NCBI RefSeq assembly: GCF_001921865.1
Contig: NZ_MSCT01000008.1
Span: 62,001-126,000 of the forward strand
Source: Pseudomonas chlororaphis
Lineage (GTDB): Bacteria; Pseudomonadota; Gammaproteobacteria; Pseudomonadales; Pseudomonadaceae
Direction of reading: 5' to 3'
DNA length: 64,000 bases
The translations under genes and the position numbers were made by a program. The notes under the pieces were generated by a model. That model was not told the origin of the DNA and made no database searches. It worked only from the letters and a program-made list of their open reading frames with translations. Of the stretch, positions 1-8,186 are shown in pieces. The stretch's first letter is position 1; each line of letters starts with the position of its first letter.

Positions 1-51
1 CAGGCCAAGAATCGGGTCGCCGGGTACTCGGCCTATGGCGTCGAAATGCAT
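1..51 (-). CDS. phhC: Aromatic amino acid aminotransferase, N-terminal fragment (PhhC/TyrB)
   Basis: Only the first 17 codons lie in the window. They read [17 protein letters not shown] on the minus strand, which I recognise as the start of the pseudomonad PhhC/TyrB aminotransferase. This enzyme transaminates tyrosine and phenylalanine with 2-oxoglutarate. The ATG at 51-49 shares one base with the phhB stop (TAATG), implying translational coupling. The rest lies left of position 1. The call rests on the short peptide plus the conserved phhA-phhB-phhC order. Confidence 0.75.
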   Translation of the reverse strand, partial: MHFDAIGRVPGDPILGL

Positions 52-407
52 TACTTGCGTCCTTCTGCGGTCTTGGCCACTTCGTCGGTGCGGGCGGCCA
101 TGATGAAGTCGTTGCGGTGCAGGCCCTTGATGGAGTGGCTCCACCAGGTCACGGTGACCTTGCCCCATTCGGTGAGGAGGCCAGGATGATGACCTTCCGC
201 CTCGGAAATTTCACCCATTGCGTTGGTGAATGCCAGGGCGAACTTGAAGTTTTTGAACAGAAAGACTTTTTCCAGCTGCATCACGCCATCGCGCACTTCG
301 ATGTTCCAGTCGGGGATCTGCTTGATCAGTACCGGCAGTTCTTCGTCGCTGACGTGTGGCGCGTCGGCGCGGCAGGCTTCGCAATGGGCTTGGTTCAGAG
401 CGGTCAT
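51..407 (-). CDS. phhB: Pterin-4a-carbinolamine dehydratase PhhB
   Basis: PhhB dehydrates 4a-hydroxytetrahydrobiopterin so that the pterin cofactor of phenylalanine hydroxylase is recycled in the cytoplasm. The 118-residue product has the normal family length. It carries the active-site histidines of the fold: H73-H74 in A-E-G-H-H-P-G, and H91 in W-W-S-H. I start at the ATG at 407 (M-T-A-L-N-Q), the usual start of Pseudomonas PhhB. A longer frame begins 18 codons upstream, but that extension looks like leader. It follows phhA after 69 bases and overlaps phhC by one base, so phhA-phhB-phhC form one operon. Confidence 0.93.
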   Translation of the reverse strand: MTALNQAHCEACRADAPHVSDEELPVLIKQIPDWNIEVRDGVMQLEKVFLFKNFKFALAFTNAMGEISEAEGHHPGLLTEWGKVTVTWWSHSIKGLHRNDFIMAARTDEVAKTAEGRK

Positions 408-476
408 GGTGGGTTCCTGAAGTGGATTCTTGTTGGAAAATACGGGTTTTGCCGGCGGCACGCGAGGCTTGCCGGC

Positions 477-1268
477 TCAGGCCGCCTTGGGTTTGGGCGG
501 AAACTTGGGAGCGTGCAGGCCCAGCTGCATGCCCTGGTGCACCAGGGCCATGATGTCTTCATGGGCCAGGTCGAACAGGCGCTTGAGGTTAGGCAGCACA
601 AAGTAGATCGGTTGCAGGATGTCGATGCGGTATGGGGTGCGCATGGCTTCCAGCGGGTCGAAGGCCTGGTGTTCCGGAACGTCCGACAGGCTGTAGACGG
701 TTTCCTTGGGCGAGGAGAGGATGCCGCCGCCGTAGATGCGCTGGCCTTGCGGGGTGTCCAGCAGGCCGAACTCGATGGTCATCCAGTACAGGCGCGCCAG
801 GTACACCCGTTCTTCCTTGGTGGCCTGCAGGCCGAGCTTGCCGTAGGTGTGGGTGAATTCGGCGAACCAGGGATTGGTCAGCAGCGGGCAGTGGCCAAAG
901 ATCTCGTGGAAGATGTCCGGCTCTTGCAGGTAGTCCAGTTCTTCGCGGGTGCGGATAAAGGTGGCGACTGGAAACTGCTTGCTGGCGAGCAATTCGAAGA
1001 AGGTCTGGAAGGGGATCAGCGCCGGCACCCGGGCCACTTGCCAGCCGGTGGTCTCGCCCAGCACCTGGTTGATTTCGCCCAGCTGCGGGATGCGGTCGTG
1101 GGGCAGGCCGAGTTTCTCGATGCCGTCCAGGTATTCCTGGCACGCGCGCCCTTCGATCACTTTCAACTGACGGGTGATCAGGGTGTTCCACACCGCGTGT
1201 TCTTCGTCGGTGTAGTGGATAAAACCTTGCGCGTCGGGCTCGCGGGCCACGTACTGCGTCTGCTTCAT
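477..1268 (-). CDS. phhA: Phenylalanine 4-monooxygenase PhhA
   Basis: PhhA hydroxylates L-phenylalanine to L-tyrosine using O2, non-heme iron and tetrahydropterin. It is the first step of phenylalanine catabolism through homogentisate. The 263-residue protein has the size of bacterial single-domain aromatic amino acid hydroxylases. The iron-binding 2-His-1-Glu facial triad is visible as H121 and H126 in F-H-E-I-F-G-H plus E166 in T-I-E-F-G. There is no N-terminal regulatory ACT domain, as expected for bacteria. An AGGAGAG-type ribosome site precedes the ATG on the minus strand. It is transcribed divergently from phhR, the presumed activator. Confidence 0.97.
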   Translation of the reverse strand: MKQTQYVAREPDAQGFIHYTDEEHAVWNTLITRQLKVIEGRACQEYLDGIEKLGLPHDRIPQLGEINQVLGETTGWQVARVPALIPFQTFFELLASKQFPVATFIRTREELDYLQEPDIFHEIFGHCPLLTNPWFAEFTHTYGKLGLQATKEERVYLARLYWMTIEFGLLDTPQGQRIYGGGILSSPKETVYSLSDVPEHQAFDPLEAMRTPYRIDILQPIYFVLPNLKRLFDLAHEDIMALVHQGMQLGLHAPKFPPKPKAA

Positions 1269-1308
1269 GCTGCTCTCCTGTCAGGGGCTGCGTTCTTGTT
1301 ATCAGTTG

Positions 1309-1327
1309 ACGCTAGAGATAACCCAAG
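1309..1327 (-). promoter_or_regulatory. Possible sigma-54 (-24/-12) promoter of phhA
   Basis: On the minus strand the sequence reads TTGG-GTTATCTCTA-GC. The invariant GG (1324-1323) and GC (1312-1311) are exactly ten bases apart. The -12 half is poor (TAGC rather than TTGC). It lies about 40 bases before the phhA ATG and downstream of a candidate PhhR box. I recall phhA of P. aeruginosa being reported as RpoN-dependent, which supports the reading, but the match itself is modest. Confidence 0.4.
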
Positions 1328-1383
1328 GTGGCAGCCCGTGCAGCAGGTTGACGTGAACGTAATGGGCGCATTGACGGTAAATT

Positions 1384-1401
1384 CGTAAAGTTTTCGTTAC
1401 G
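1384..1401. promoter_or_regulatory. Candidate PhhR/TyrR box
   Basis: The sequence CGTAAA-N6-GTTACG matches 9 of 12 defined positions of the TyrR/PhhR operator TGTAAA-N6-TTTACA. It sits in the phhA-phhR intergenic region about 57 bases upstream of the putative phhA -24 element, a normal position for an upstream activator site. An overlapping palindrome (TTTTCG-TTA-CGAAAA, 1391-1405) adds dyad symmetry. Confidence 0.5.
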
Positions 1402-1574
1402 AAAATGCCGGAAGGCCGGTAATACTGAGAATAGTCGATTTGAAAAGGCCGGCTGCTGTCACATAATCTTGACGATTATCTGCGCCGCACCGCAGAAAAT
1501 TCGTGCCGCGGGGTGTCAAAAGCGCCGTTTTCCGGCGTTCATGTCCTCCATTACCTGCTTCGGGCCCTCCTTAT

Positions 1575-3140
1575 ATGCGTATCAAAGTCCACTGCCAGAA
1601 TCGCATCGGCATCCTGCGCGACATTCTCAACCTGCTGGTGGAGTACGGCATCAACGTCGCCCGCGGCGAGGTGGGCGGCGAACACGGCAACGCGATCTAT
1701 CTGCATTGCCCGAACCTGATCAACCTGCAGTTCCAGGCGCTGCGACCGAAGTTCGAGTCGATTGCCGGGGTGTTCGGGGTCAAGCGGGTCGGGCTGATGC
1801 CCAGCGAGCGGCGACACATGGAGCTCAATGCGCTGCTCGGGGCGCTGGAGTTTCCAGTGCTGTCCATCGACATGGGCGGTTCCATCGTTGCCGCCAATCG
1901 CGCGGCGGCGCAGTTGCTCGGTGTGCGGGTGGACGAGGTGCCGGGGATTCCGCTGTCGCGTTATGCCGAGGACTTCGATCTGCCGGAACTGGTGCGGGCC
2001 AACAAGTCACGGATCAACGGGCTGCGGGTCAAGGTCAAGGGCGACGTGTTTCTGGCGGATATCGCGCCGCTGCAATCGGAACACGACGACAGCGAGGCCA
2101 TGGCCGGCGCGGTGCTGACGTTGCACCGCGCGGACCGGGTCGGCGAGCGCATCTACAACGTGCGCAAGCAGGAGCTGCGCGGGTTCGACAGTATTTTCCA
2201 GAGCTCGAAAGTCATGGCCGCGGTGGTGCGTGAAGCACGGCGCATGGCGCCGCTGGATGCGCCGCTGTTGATCGAAGGCGAAACCGGCACCGGCAAGGAA
2301 CTGCTGGCCCGCGCCTGCCACCTGGCCAGCCCGCGCGGGCAGTCACCGCTGATGGCGCTCAACTGCGCCGGCTTGCCGGAGTCCATGGCCGAGACCGAAC
2401 TGTTCGGCTACGGCCCGGGCGCCTTCGAGGGTGCCCGGGCCGAAGGCAAGCTCGGGCTGTTGGAACTGACGGCCGGCGGCACGCTGTTCCTCGATGGGGT
2501 GGGGGAGATGAGCCCGCGCTTGCAGGTCAAGCTCCTGCGCTTTCTGCAGGACGGCTGCTTCCGCCGGGTCGGTAGCGACGAAGAGGTGTACCTGGACGTG
2601 CGGGTGATTTGCGCGACTCAGGTCGACCTGTCCGAGCTGTGCGCCCGCGGCGAATTCCGCCAGGACCTGTACCACCGGCTCAATGTGCTGTCGCTGCATA
2701 TTCCGCCCCTGCGCGAATGCCTGGATGGCCTGACGCCGTTGGTGGAGCATTTCCTCGATCAGGCCAGCCGGCAGATCGGCTGCGCCTTGCCGAAACTGGC
2801 GCCGGCGGCCATGGAGCGTCTCAGCCATTACCACTGGCCGGGCAACGTGCGGCAGTTGGAAAACGTGCTGTTCCAGGCGGTGTCGCTGTGCGACGGCGGC
2901 ACGGTCAAGGCCGAGCACATTCGCCTGCCGGACTACGGCGTGCGCCAACCCCTTGGCGACTTCTCCCTGGAAGGCGGCCTCGACGCCATCGTCGGGCGCT
3001 TCGAAAAGGCCGTGCTCGAGCGCCTGTATTCCGAACACCCCAGCAGCCGCCAACTGGGCAAGCGCCTGGGCGTCTCGCACACCACCATCGCCAACAAGCT
3101 GCGCGAATACGAAGTCGGCAAAAGCGTCGACGAAAGCTGA
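1575..3140 (+). CDS. phhR: TyrR-family transcriptional regulator PhhR
   Basis: PhhR senses aromatic amino acids and activates the phh catabolic genes. The 521-residue protein has an N-terminal ACT domain (starting M-R-I-K-V-H-C), a PAS domain around residues 75-190, and an AAA+ domain with Walker A G-E-T-G-T-G-K-E near residue 235. A Fis-type helix-turn-helix lies at the C-terminus (Q-L-G-K-R-L-G-V-S-H-T-T-I). The L1 loop reads G-A-F-E-G-A instead of the sigma-54-contacting GAFTGA. Walker B reads F-L-D-G-V-G-E, losing the usual D-E pair. The ATG at 1575 gives the family N-terminus; the frame is open upstream to 1503. It is divergent from its likely target phhA. Confidence 0.95.
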   Translation: MRIKVHCQNRIGILRDILNLLVEYGINVARGEVGGEHGNAIYLHCPNLINLQFQALRPKFESIAGVFGVKRVGLMPSERRHMELNALLGALEFPVLSIDMGGSIVAANRAAAQLLGVRVDEVPGIPLSRYAEDFDLPELVRANKSRINGLRVKVKGDVFLADIAPLQSEHDDSEAMAGAVLTLHRADRVGERIYNVRKQELRGFDSIFQSSKVMAAVVREARRMAPLDAPLLIEGETGTGKELLARACHLASPRGQSPLMALNCAGLPESMAETELFGYGPGAFEGARAEGKLGLLELTAGGTLFLDGVGEMSPRLQVKLLRFLQDGCFRRVGSDEEVYLDVRVICATQVDLSELCARGEFRQDLYHRLNVLSLHIPPLRECLDGLTPLVEHFLDQASRQIGCALPKLAPAAMERLSHYHWPGNVRQLENVLFQAVSLCDGGTVKAEHIRLPDYGVRQPLGDFSLEGGLDAIVGRFEKAVLERLYSEHPSSRQLGKRLGVSHTTIANKLREYEVGKSVDES

Positions 3141-3142
3141 AC

Positions 3143-3254
3143 CTGTAGCCGCTGCCGAGCCAGCAAGGCTGGCAGCGCATTACTCGGGCCAGATCGCGGG
3201 CTCGGGTTGGGCGCTTGCGGCGCAGCCGATCACATCCTGCGGCAGCGGCTACAG
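3143..3254. repeat. REP-like intergenic inverted repeat
   Basis: CTGTAGCCGCTGCCG at 3143-3157 is repeated as its exact reverse complement at 3240-3254, enclosing about 80 bases with further dyad symmetry (GCCAGC near 3160, GCTGGC near 3168). Pairs of this motif occur widely between genes in P. fluorescens-group genomes. It begins two bases after the phhR stop and may also end phhR transcription. The rest of the 3141-3463 gap holds only the flgF promoter and leader. Confidence 0.7.
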
Positions 3255-3390
3255 AGGCATGTCATGGAGGCCGGGCCTTGCCGTAAGCGGCATATCGGCG
3301 CCGGTTTTTCGTCTTTGACACAATCGCCGCATTTCCCCCGAACGTCCTCAAGTTCCCGGATTTCCTGCCTCCGAGCGCCCGAAAAACAAG

Positions 3391-3408
3391 TTGGTGCGCT
3401 TATTGCTT
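3391..3408 (+). promoter_or_regulatory. Sigma-54 promoter of the flgFGHIJKL operon
   Basis: TTGG-TGCGCTTATT-GC fits the sigma-54 pattern: GG at 3393-3394, exactly ten bases, then GC at 3405-3406 within TTGCTT. Transcription would start near 3418 and leave a leader of about 46 bases before the flgF GTG. In Pseudomonas this operon belongs to the FleQ/FleR sigma-54 class, which agrees. Confidence 0.75.
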
Positions 3409-3463
3409 ATGGCTCAGCAGTACAGCGGTGGGCGGCAAACGTCCGACATGCAGAGGAAAGACT

Positions 3464-4204
3464 GTGGACAAGTACCTTTATGTGGCCATGACCGGTGCCA
3501 GCCAGAATGCGCTGGCGCAGAAGGCGCATGCCAACAACCTGGCGAACATCTCCACCAACGGTTTTCAACGCGACCTGGAGCAGGCGCGTTCGATGCCGGT
3601 GTTTGGTGACAGCTTTCCGGCGCGGGCCTTTGCCATGTCCGAGCGTCCGGCTACCGATTTCAGCCCGGGCTCATTGGTGGAAACCGGTCGCGAGCTCGAT
3701 GTGGCGGTCAGCGGCAACGGCTGGATCGCCGTGCAGACCCCGGACGGCGGCGAAAGCTACGTGCGTACCGGCAGCCTGAACATCGATGCATTGGGCGTGT
3801 TGCGCGCCGGCAACGGCATGCCGGTCATCGGCAACGGCGGTCCGATCGCCGTGCCGCCGGAGCAGCAGGTGGAAGTCGGCCAGGACGGCACCATCAGCAT
3901 CCGCGCCATGGGCGAAGGCCCGCGGGTAATGGCCGAGGTCGACCGCATCAAGCTGGTCAACCCGGACCTGAAGAACATGACCAAGGGCCTGGACGGTGCG
4001 ATCCAGACCAAGGACGGCCAGCCGGCGCCGGCTGACGCCAATGTGCAACTGGTCTCGGGTTTCCTTGAGTCGAGCAACGTCAACGCGGTCGAGGAAATGA
4101 CTTCGGTGCTGGCGCTCTCCAAGCAGTTCGAGCTGCACATCAAGATGATGAACACCGCCAAAGAAGACGACCAGGCCATGGCTCGGGTCTTGCAGATCAG
4201 CTAA
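3464..4204 (+). CDS. flgF: Flagellar proximal rod protein FlgF
   Basis: FlgF forms part of the proximal rod in the periplasm. The 246-residue product opens with the rod/hook-family N-terminal heptad region (N-N-L-A-N-I-S-T-N-G-F motif near residues 23-33). It ends with the matching C-terminal helix (S-S-N-V-N-A-V-E-E-M) that packs against it. I choose the GTG at 3464 because AGAGGAAAG lies just before it at 3452-3460 and the product then begins M-D-K-Y-L-Y, the usual FlgF start. It is the first gene of flgF-L, behind the sigma-54 promoter at 3391. Confidence 0.95.
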   Translation: MDKYLYVAMTGASQNALAQKAHANNLANISTNGFQRDLEQARSMPVFGDSFPARAFAMSERPATDFSPGSLVETGRELDVAVSGNGWIAVQTPDGGESYVRTGSLNIDALGVLRAGNGMPVIGNGGPIAVPPEQQVEVGQDGTISIRAMGEGPRVMAEVDRIKLVNPDLKNMTKGLDGAIQTKDGQPAPADANVQLVSGFLESSNVNAVEEMTSVLALSKQFELHIKMMNTAKEDDQAMARVLQIS

Positions 4205-4249
4205 TTACCAGTACGTCGCGCCGTAAAACAGGCGCACGAGGAGAATCGA

Positions 4250-5035
4250 ATGCTTCCGGCTCTGTGGGTTGCCAAAACAGGTCTGTCCGCCCAGGACACT
4301 AACCTGACCACCATTTCCAACAACCTGGCGAACGTTTCGACCACGGGTTTCAAACGTGACCGCGCCGAGTTCCAGGACCTGCTGTATCAGATCAAGCGTC
4401 AGCCTGGCGCCCAGTCGACCCAGGACAGCGAACTGCCGTCGGGCCTGCAACTGGGTACCGGTGTGCGTATCGTCGGCACCCAGAAGAACTTCACCGCCGG
4501 CAGCCTGCAGACCACCGAGCAGCCGCTGGACATGGCCATCAACGGCCGCGGTTTTTTCCAGATCCTGCAACCGGACGGCACCACGTCCTACACCCGCGAC
4601 GGCACCTTCCACCTGGACTCCAACGGCCAGATCGTGACGGCCAACGGCTTCGCCCTGGAGCCGGCAATCGTCGTCCCGAACGACGCCCAGACCTTCACCG
4701 TGGGCCAGGACGGCACCGTGTCGATCACCACCGCTGGCAACCCGGCCTCGCAAGTGATCGGCAACCTGCAGACCGCCGATTTCATCAACCCGGCCGGCCT
4801 GCAAGCCATGGGCAACAACCTGTTCCTGGAAACCGCCGCCAGCGGCGCGCCGCAAGTCGGCACCCCGGGCCTCAACGGTTTCGGCACCACCCTGCAGAGC
4901 ACCCTGGAAACCTCCAACGTCAGCACCGTCGAGGAGATGGTCAACATGATCACCACTCAACGTGCCTACGAGATGAACTCCAAGGTGATCTCCACCGCCG
5001 ACCAGATGCTCTCGTTCGTCACGCAGAATCTGTAA
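4250..5035 (+). CDS. flgG: Flagellar distal rod protein FlgG
   Basis: FlgG builds the distal rod that crosses the peptidoglycan and outer membrane. The 261-residue protein has the normal length. It carries both conserved termini: the N-terminal S-N-N-L-A-N-V-S-T-T-G-F-K-R motif and the C-terminal V-E-E-M-V-N-M-I-T-T-Q-R-A-Y-E segment. A ribosome site (GAGGAGAA) precedes the ATG. It lies 45 bases after flgF in the same operon. Confidence 0.98.
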   Translation: MLPALWVAKTGLSAQDTNLTTISNNLANVSTTGFKRDRAEFQDLLYQIKRQPGAQSTQDSELPSGLQLGTGVRIVGTQKNFTAGSLQTTEQPLDMAINGRGFFQILQPDGTTSYTRDGTFHLDSNGQIVTANGFALEPAIVVPNDAQTFTVGQDGTVSITTAGNPASQVIGNLQTADFINPAGLQAMGNNLFLETAASGAPQVGTPGLNGFGTTLQSTLETSNVSTVEEMVNMITTQRAYEMNSKVISTADQMLSFVTQNL

Positions 5036-5088
5036 TCAAGTCCTGGGGGCGGCCTGACGGCTGCCCTGCAACACCATGAGGTAGGGTC

Positions 5089-5784
5089 ATGAATCGCTTT
5101 GTATCTGTTCTCGCATTGAGTGGGGTGGTCGTACTCGCGGGCTGCGTAGCCCCGACGCCGAAGCCCAATGACCCGTATTACGCTCCGGTGTTGCCGCGTA
5201 CCCCGTTGCCGGCCGCAGCCAACAATGGCTCGATCTACCAGGCCGGCTTCGAGCAGAACCTGTACAGCGACCGCAAGGCGTTCCGCGTGGGCGATATCAT
5301 CACCATCACCCTCAACGAGCGGACCCAGGCGAGCAAGAACGCCAACTCCCAGGTGGCCAAGGACAGCAAGACCGGCATCGGCCTGACCTCGTTCTTCGGC
5401 GGCGGCTTGAACACTAACAACCCGGTGGGCAGCGGCGACCTGAGCCTGGATGTCGGCTATAGCGGCAACCGCGCGACCAAGGGCGACAGCAAGTCCGGCC
5501 AGAGCAACAGCCTGACCGGTTCGATCACCGTGACCGTGGCCGACGTGCTGCCCAACGGCATCATCGCCGTGCGCGGCGAGAAGTGGCTGACCCTCAATAC
5601 CGGCGACGAACTGGTACGGATTGCCGGCCTGGTGCGTGCCGACGACATCGCCACCGACAACACGGTGTCCTCGACCCGTGTCGCCGACGCCCGTATCACC
5701 TATTCGGGTACCGGTGCTTTCGCCGATGCGAGCCAGCCGGGCTGGTTCGACCGTTTCTTCCTCAGCCCGCTGTTCCCTTTCTAG
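5089..5784 (+). CDS. flgH: Flagellar L-ring lipoprotein FlgH
   Basis: FlgH is the lipoprotein that forms the L-ring bushing in the outer membrane. The 231-residue protein has a short lipoprotein signal peptide ending in the lipobox L-A-G-C with the lipidated cysteine at residue 19, followed by the FlgH domain. The C-terminus (F-L-S-P-L-F-P-F) is typical. Its TAG stop is immediately followed by the GTG proposed for flgI. Confidence 0.98.
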   Translation: MNRFVSVLALSGVVVLAGCVAPTPKPNDPYYAPVLPRTPLPAAANNGSIYQAGFEQNLYSDRKAFRVGDIITITLNERTQASKNANSQVAKDSKTGIGLTSFFGGGLNTNNPVGSGDLSLDVGYSGNRATKGDSKSGQSNSLTGSITVTVADVLPNGIIAVRGEKWLTLNTGDELVRIAGLVRADDIATDNTVSSTRVADARITYSGTGAFADASQPGWFDRFFLSPLFPF

Positions 5785-6900
5785 GTGGCTACGTTGAATT
5801 TCAAACGCCTCATGCTGGCCGCGCTGTTGCTCTCGGCGGCCTGCAACGCTCAAGCCGAACGGCTGAAGGACATCGCCAGCATTTCCGGCGTGCGTTCCAA
5901 CCAGCTGATCGGCTATGGCCTGGTGGTCGGGCTTAATGGCACCGGCGACCAGACGACCCAGACGCCGTTCACCTTGCAGACCTTCAATAACATGCTGTCG
6001 CAGTTCGGGATCAAGGTGCCGCCAGGTTCCGGCAACGTGCAGTTGAAAAACGTCGCGGCGGTGTCGATCAGCGCCGACTTGCCGGCGTTCGCCAAGCCGG
6101 GCCAGCAGGTCGATATCACCGTGTCCTCGATCGGCAACTCCAAGAGCCTGCGCGGCGGTACCTTGCTGCTGACGCCGCTCAAGGGTATCGACGGCAATGT
6201 CTATGCCGTCGCCCAGGGCAACCTGGTGGTGGGCGGTTTCGATGCCGAGGGGCGCGACGGCTCGAAGATCACGGTCAACGTTCCGTCGGCCGGCCGCATT
6301 CCCGGCGGTGCCTCGGTGGAGCGCGCGGTGCCGAGCGGTTTCAACCAGGGCAACAGCTTGACGCTGAACCTCAACCGTTCCGACTTCACTACCGCCAAGC
6401 GCATCGTCGACAAGATCAACGACATGCTTGGCCCGGGCGTGGCCCAGGCCATCGACGGCGGTTCGATCCGCGTCACCGCGCCGCTCGATCCGAGCCAGCG
6501 CGTCGACTATCTGTCGATCCTCGAGAACCTGGAAATCGATCCGGGGCAGGCGGTGGCCAAGGTCATCATCAACTCGCGTACCGGCACCATCGTCATCGGC
6601 CAGAACGTCAAGGTTTCGCCGGCCGCCGTGACCCACGGCAGCCTCACCGTGACCATCACCGAAGACCCGATCGTCAGCCAGCCGGGCCCGCTGTCCAACG
6701 GCCAGACCGCCGTCGTGCCGCGCTCGCGGGTCAACGCCGCGCAGGAAGCCAAGCCGATGTTCAAGTTCGGCCCGGGTACCACCCTGGACGAGATCGTCCG
6801 TGCGGTGAACCAGGTCGGCGCGGCGCCGGGCGACCTGATGGCGATCCTCGAAGCCTTGAAACAGGCCGGCGCGCTGCAAGCCGACCTGATTGTGATTTGA
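5785..6900 (+). CDS. flgI: Flagellar P-ring protein FlgI
   Basis: FlgI is exported to the periplasm by Sec and assembles the P-ring around the rod at the peptidoglycan. The frame encodes up to 371 residues with a cleavable signal peptide (hydrophobic L-M-L-A-A-L-L-L-S; likely cut after A-Q-A, giving E-R-L-K-D-I). The family sequence [14 protein letters not shown] follows. The start is uncertain: the GTG at 5785 abuts the flgH stop, while a TTG at 5794 or the ATG at 5812 are alternatives. No clean Shine-Dalgarno separates them, and the mature protein is unaffected. Confidence 0.96.
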   Translation: MATLNFKRLMLAALLLSAACNAQAERLKDIASISGVRSNQLIGYGLVVGLNGTGDQTTQTPFTLQTFNNMLSQFGIKVPPGSGNVQLKNVAAVSISADLPAFAKPGQQVDITVSSIGNSKSLRGGTLLLTPLKGIDGNVYAVAQGNLVVGGFDAEGRDGSKITVNVPSAGRIPGGASVERAVPSGFNQGNSLTLNLNRSDFTTAKRIVDKINDMLGPGVAQAIDGGSIRVTAPLDPSQRVDYLSILENLEIDPGQAVAKVIINSRTGTIVIGQNVKVSPAAVTHGSLTVTITEDPIVSQPGPLSNGQTAVVPRSRVNAAQEAKPMFKFGPGTTLDEIVRAVNQVGAAPGDLMAILEALKQAGALQADLIVI

Positions 6901-6910
6901 GGTAGGGGCC

Positions 6911-8176
6911 ATGGATATTCGCAAGAGCGGTCTGGTCAGCAGCGGGGATTCGGGTTCGTACTCGGACCTCAATCGGCTCAACCAGCTCAAGGTCGGCGAC
7001 AAGAACAGCGACGCCAACATGCGCAAGGTGGCGCAGGAGTTCGAGTCGCTGTTTCTCAATGAGATGCTCAAGTCCATGCGCTCGGCCACCGAGGCGCTGG
7101 GCAAGGACAACCCGCTCAACACGCCGGCGGCCAAGCAGTACCAGGAGATGTACGACCAGCAGTTGGCGGTTTCCATGTCGCGCGAGGGCGGCGGTATCGG
7201 CCTGGCCGACGTGCTGATGCGCCAGATGTCGAAGAACAAGTCCGTCAGCCCGGCCGCGGCGTCGACGTTGCCGGGAGCTCAGCCTGAAAAGGTCGCGACG
7301 CCCACCGCCATCGCCGCCGGCACCACCGCCTTGGGCGGCCCGCTGTCGCGGGTCAACGGCCAGCGTCCGTTGTGGGCGTCGCGGGCGCTGGAGCCGCAAC
7401 GCACTGCCGACGGCGGCGCGCATAACGATATGGCGCTGCTCAATCAGCGGCGTCTTTCGCTGCCGAGCAAGCTGACCGATCGCCTGCTGGCGGGCATCGT
7501 GCCCTCGGCCGACGGCACGGCGGCCATCAATCGCAGTGCCTTGCCGGAGCGCACCACGGCCGCCACCGATGCGCTGGTCAGGAACAGTTCGGGAAGTTTT
7601 GCCGCCGTCCCTCACGGGCGTATGCAGATCTACGGCCGCGCGGTGGCCCAGCCACCGTTGGCGCCGGCGAAGAAAGCCTTCAGCTCGGCCGACGAGTTCG
7701 TCGCCACCATGCTGCCGATGGCGCAGCAGGCCGCCGACCGCATTGGCGTCGATGCGCGCTACCTGGTAGCCCAGGCGGCGCTGGAAACCGGCTGGGGCAA
7801 ATCGGTGATGCGCCAGCAGGACGGCAGCAGCAGCCACAACCTGTTCGGCATCAAGGCCGGCAGCAGTTGGAAGGGCGACCAGGCGCGGGCGATCACCAGC
7901 GAATTCAAGAATGGGCAGATGGTCAAGGAGACGGCGGCGTTCCGTTCCTATGCCTCGTACCAGGACAGTTTCCACGACCTGGTGACCTTGTTGCAGAGCA
8001 ATAATCGCTATCAAGAAGTGCTGAAGTCGGCCGATAACCCCGAACAGTTTGTACGTGAGTTGCAAAAGGCCGGGTATGCAACCGACCCGGACTACGCGAG
8101 CAAGATTTCGCAGATTGCCAAGCAGATGAAGAGCTACGAAAACTACGCAGCAGCGAGCGTTTCCACGAATTTATAA
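6911..8176 (+). CDS. flgJ: FlgJ, rod cap with peptidoglycan hydrolase domain
   Basis: FlgJ caps the growing rod and cuts a hole in the peptidoglycan. The 421-residue protein has the N-terminal rod-binding domain (roughly residues 20-110, with F-E-S-L-F-L-N-E-M-L-K). A long alanine/proline-rich linker follows, then a C-terminal glucosaminidase-type domain from about residue 255. The likely catalytic glutamate is E292 in A-L-E-T-G-W-G-K. It sits in the flg operon 10 bases after flgI. Confidence 0.97.
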   Translation: MDIRKSGLVSSGDSGSYSDLNRLNQLKVGDKNSDANMRKVAQEFESLFLNEMLKSMRSATEALGKDNPLNTPAAKQYQEMYDQQLAVSMSREGGGIGLADVLMRQMSKNKSVSPAAASTLPGAQPEKVATPTAIAAGTTALGGPLSRVNGQRPLWASRALEPQRTADGGAHNDMALLNQRRLSLPSKLTDRLLAGIVPSADGTAAINRSALPERTTAATDALVRNSSGSFAAVPHGRMQIYGRAVAQPPLAPAKKAFSSADEFVATMLPMAQQAADRIGVDARYLVAQAALETGWGKSVMRQQDGSSSHNLFGIKAGSSWKGDQARAITSEFKNGQMVKETAAFRSYASYQDSFHDLVTLLQSNNRYQEVLKSADNPEQFVRELQKAGYATDPDYASKISQIAKQMKSYENYAAASVSTNL

Positions 8177-8186
8177 GGTCTGAATC

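Larger units (their letters stand above)
1269..1574. other. phhA-phhR divergent intergenic region
   Basis: These 306 bases separate divergent genes. Besides the possible PhhR box and phhA promoter, they contain an inverted repeat ATAATC-TTGAC-GATTAT at 1463-1479, which may belong to the phhR promoter or be autoregulatory. I could not identify a convincing sigma-70 -35/-10 pair for phhR. No small gene is credible here. Confidence 0.5.
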
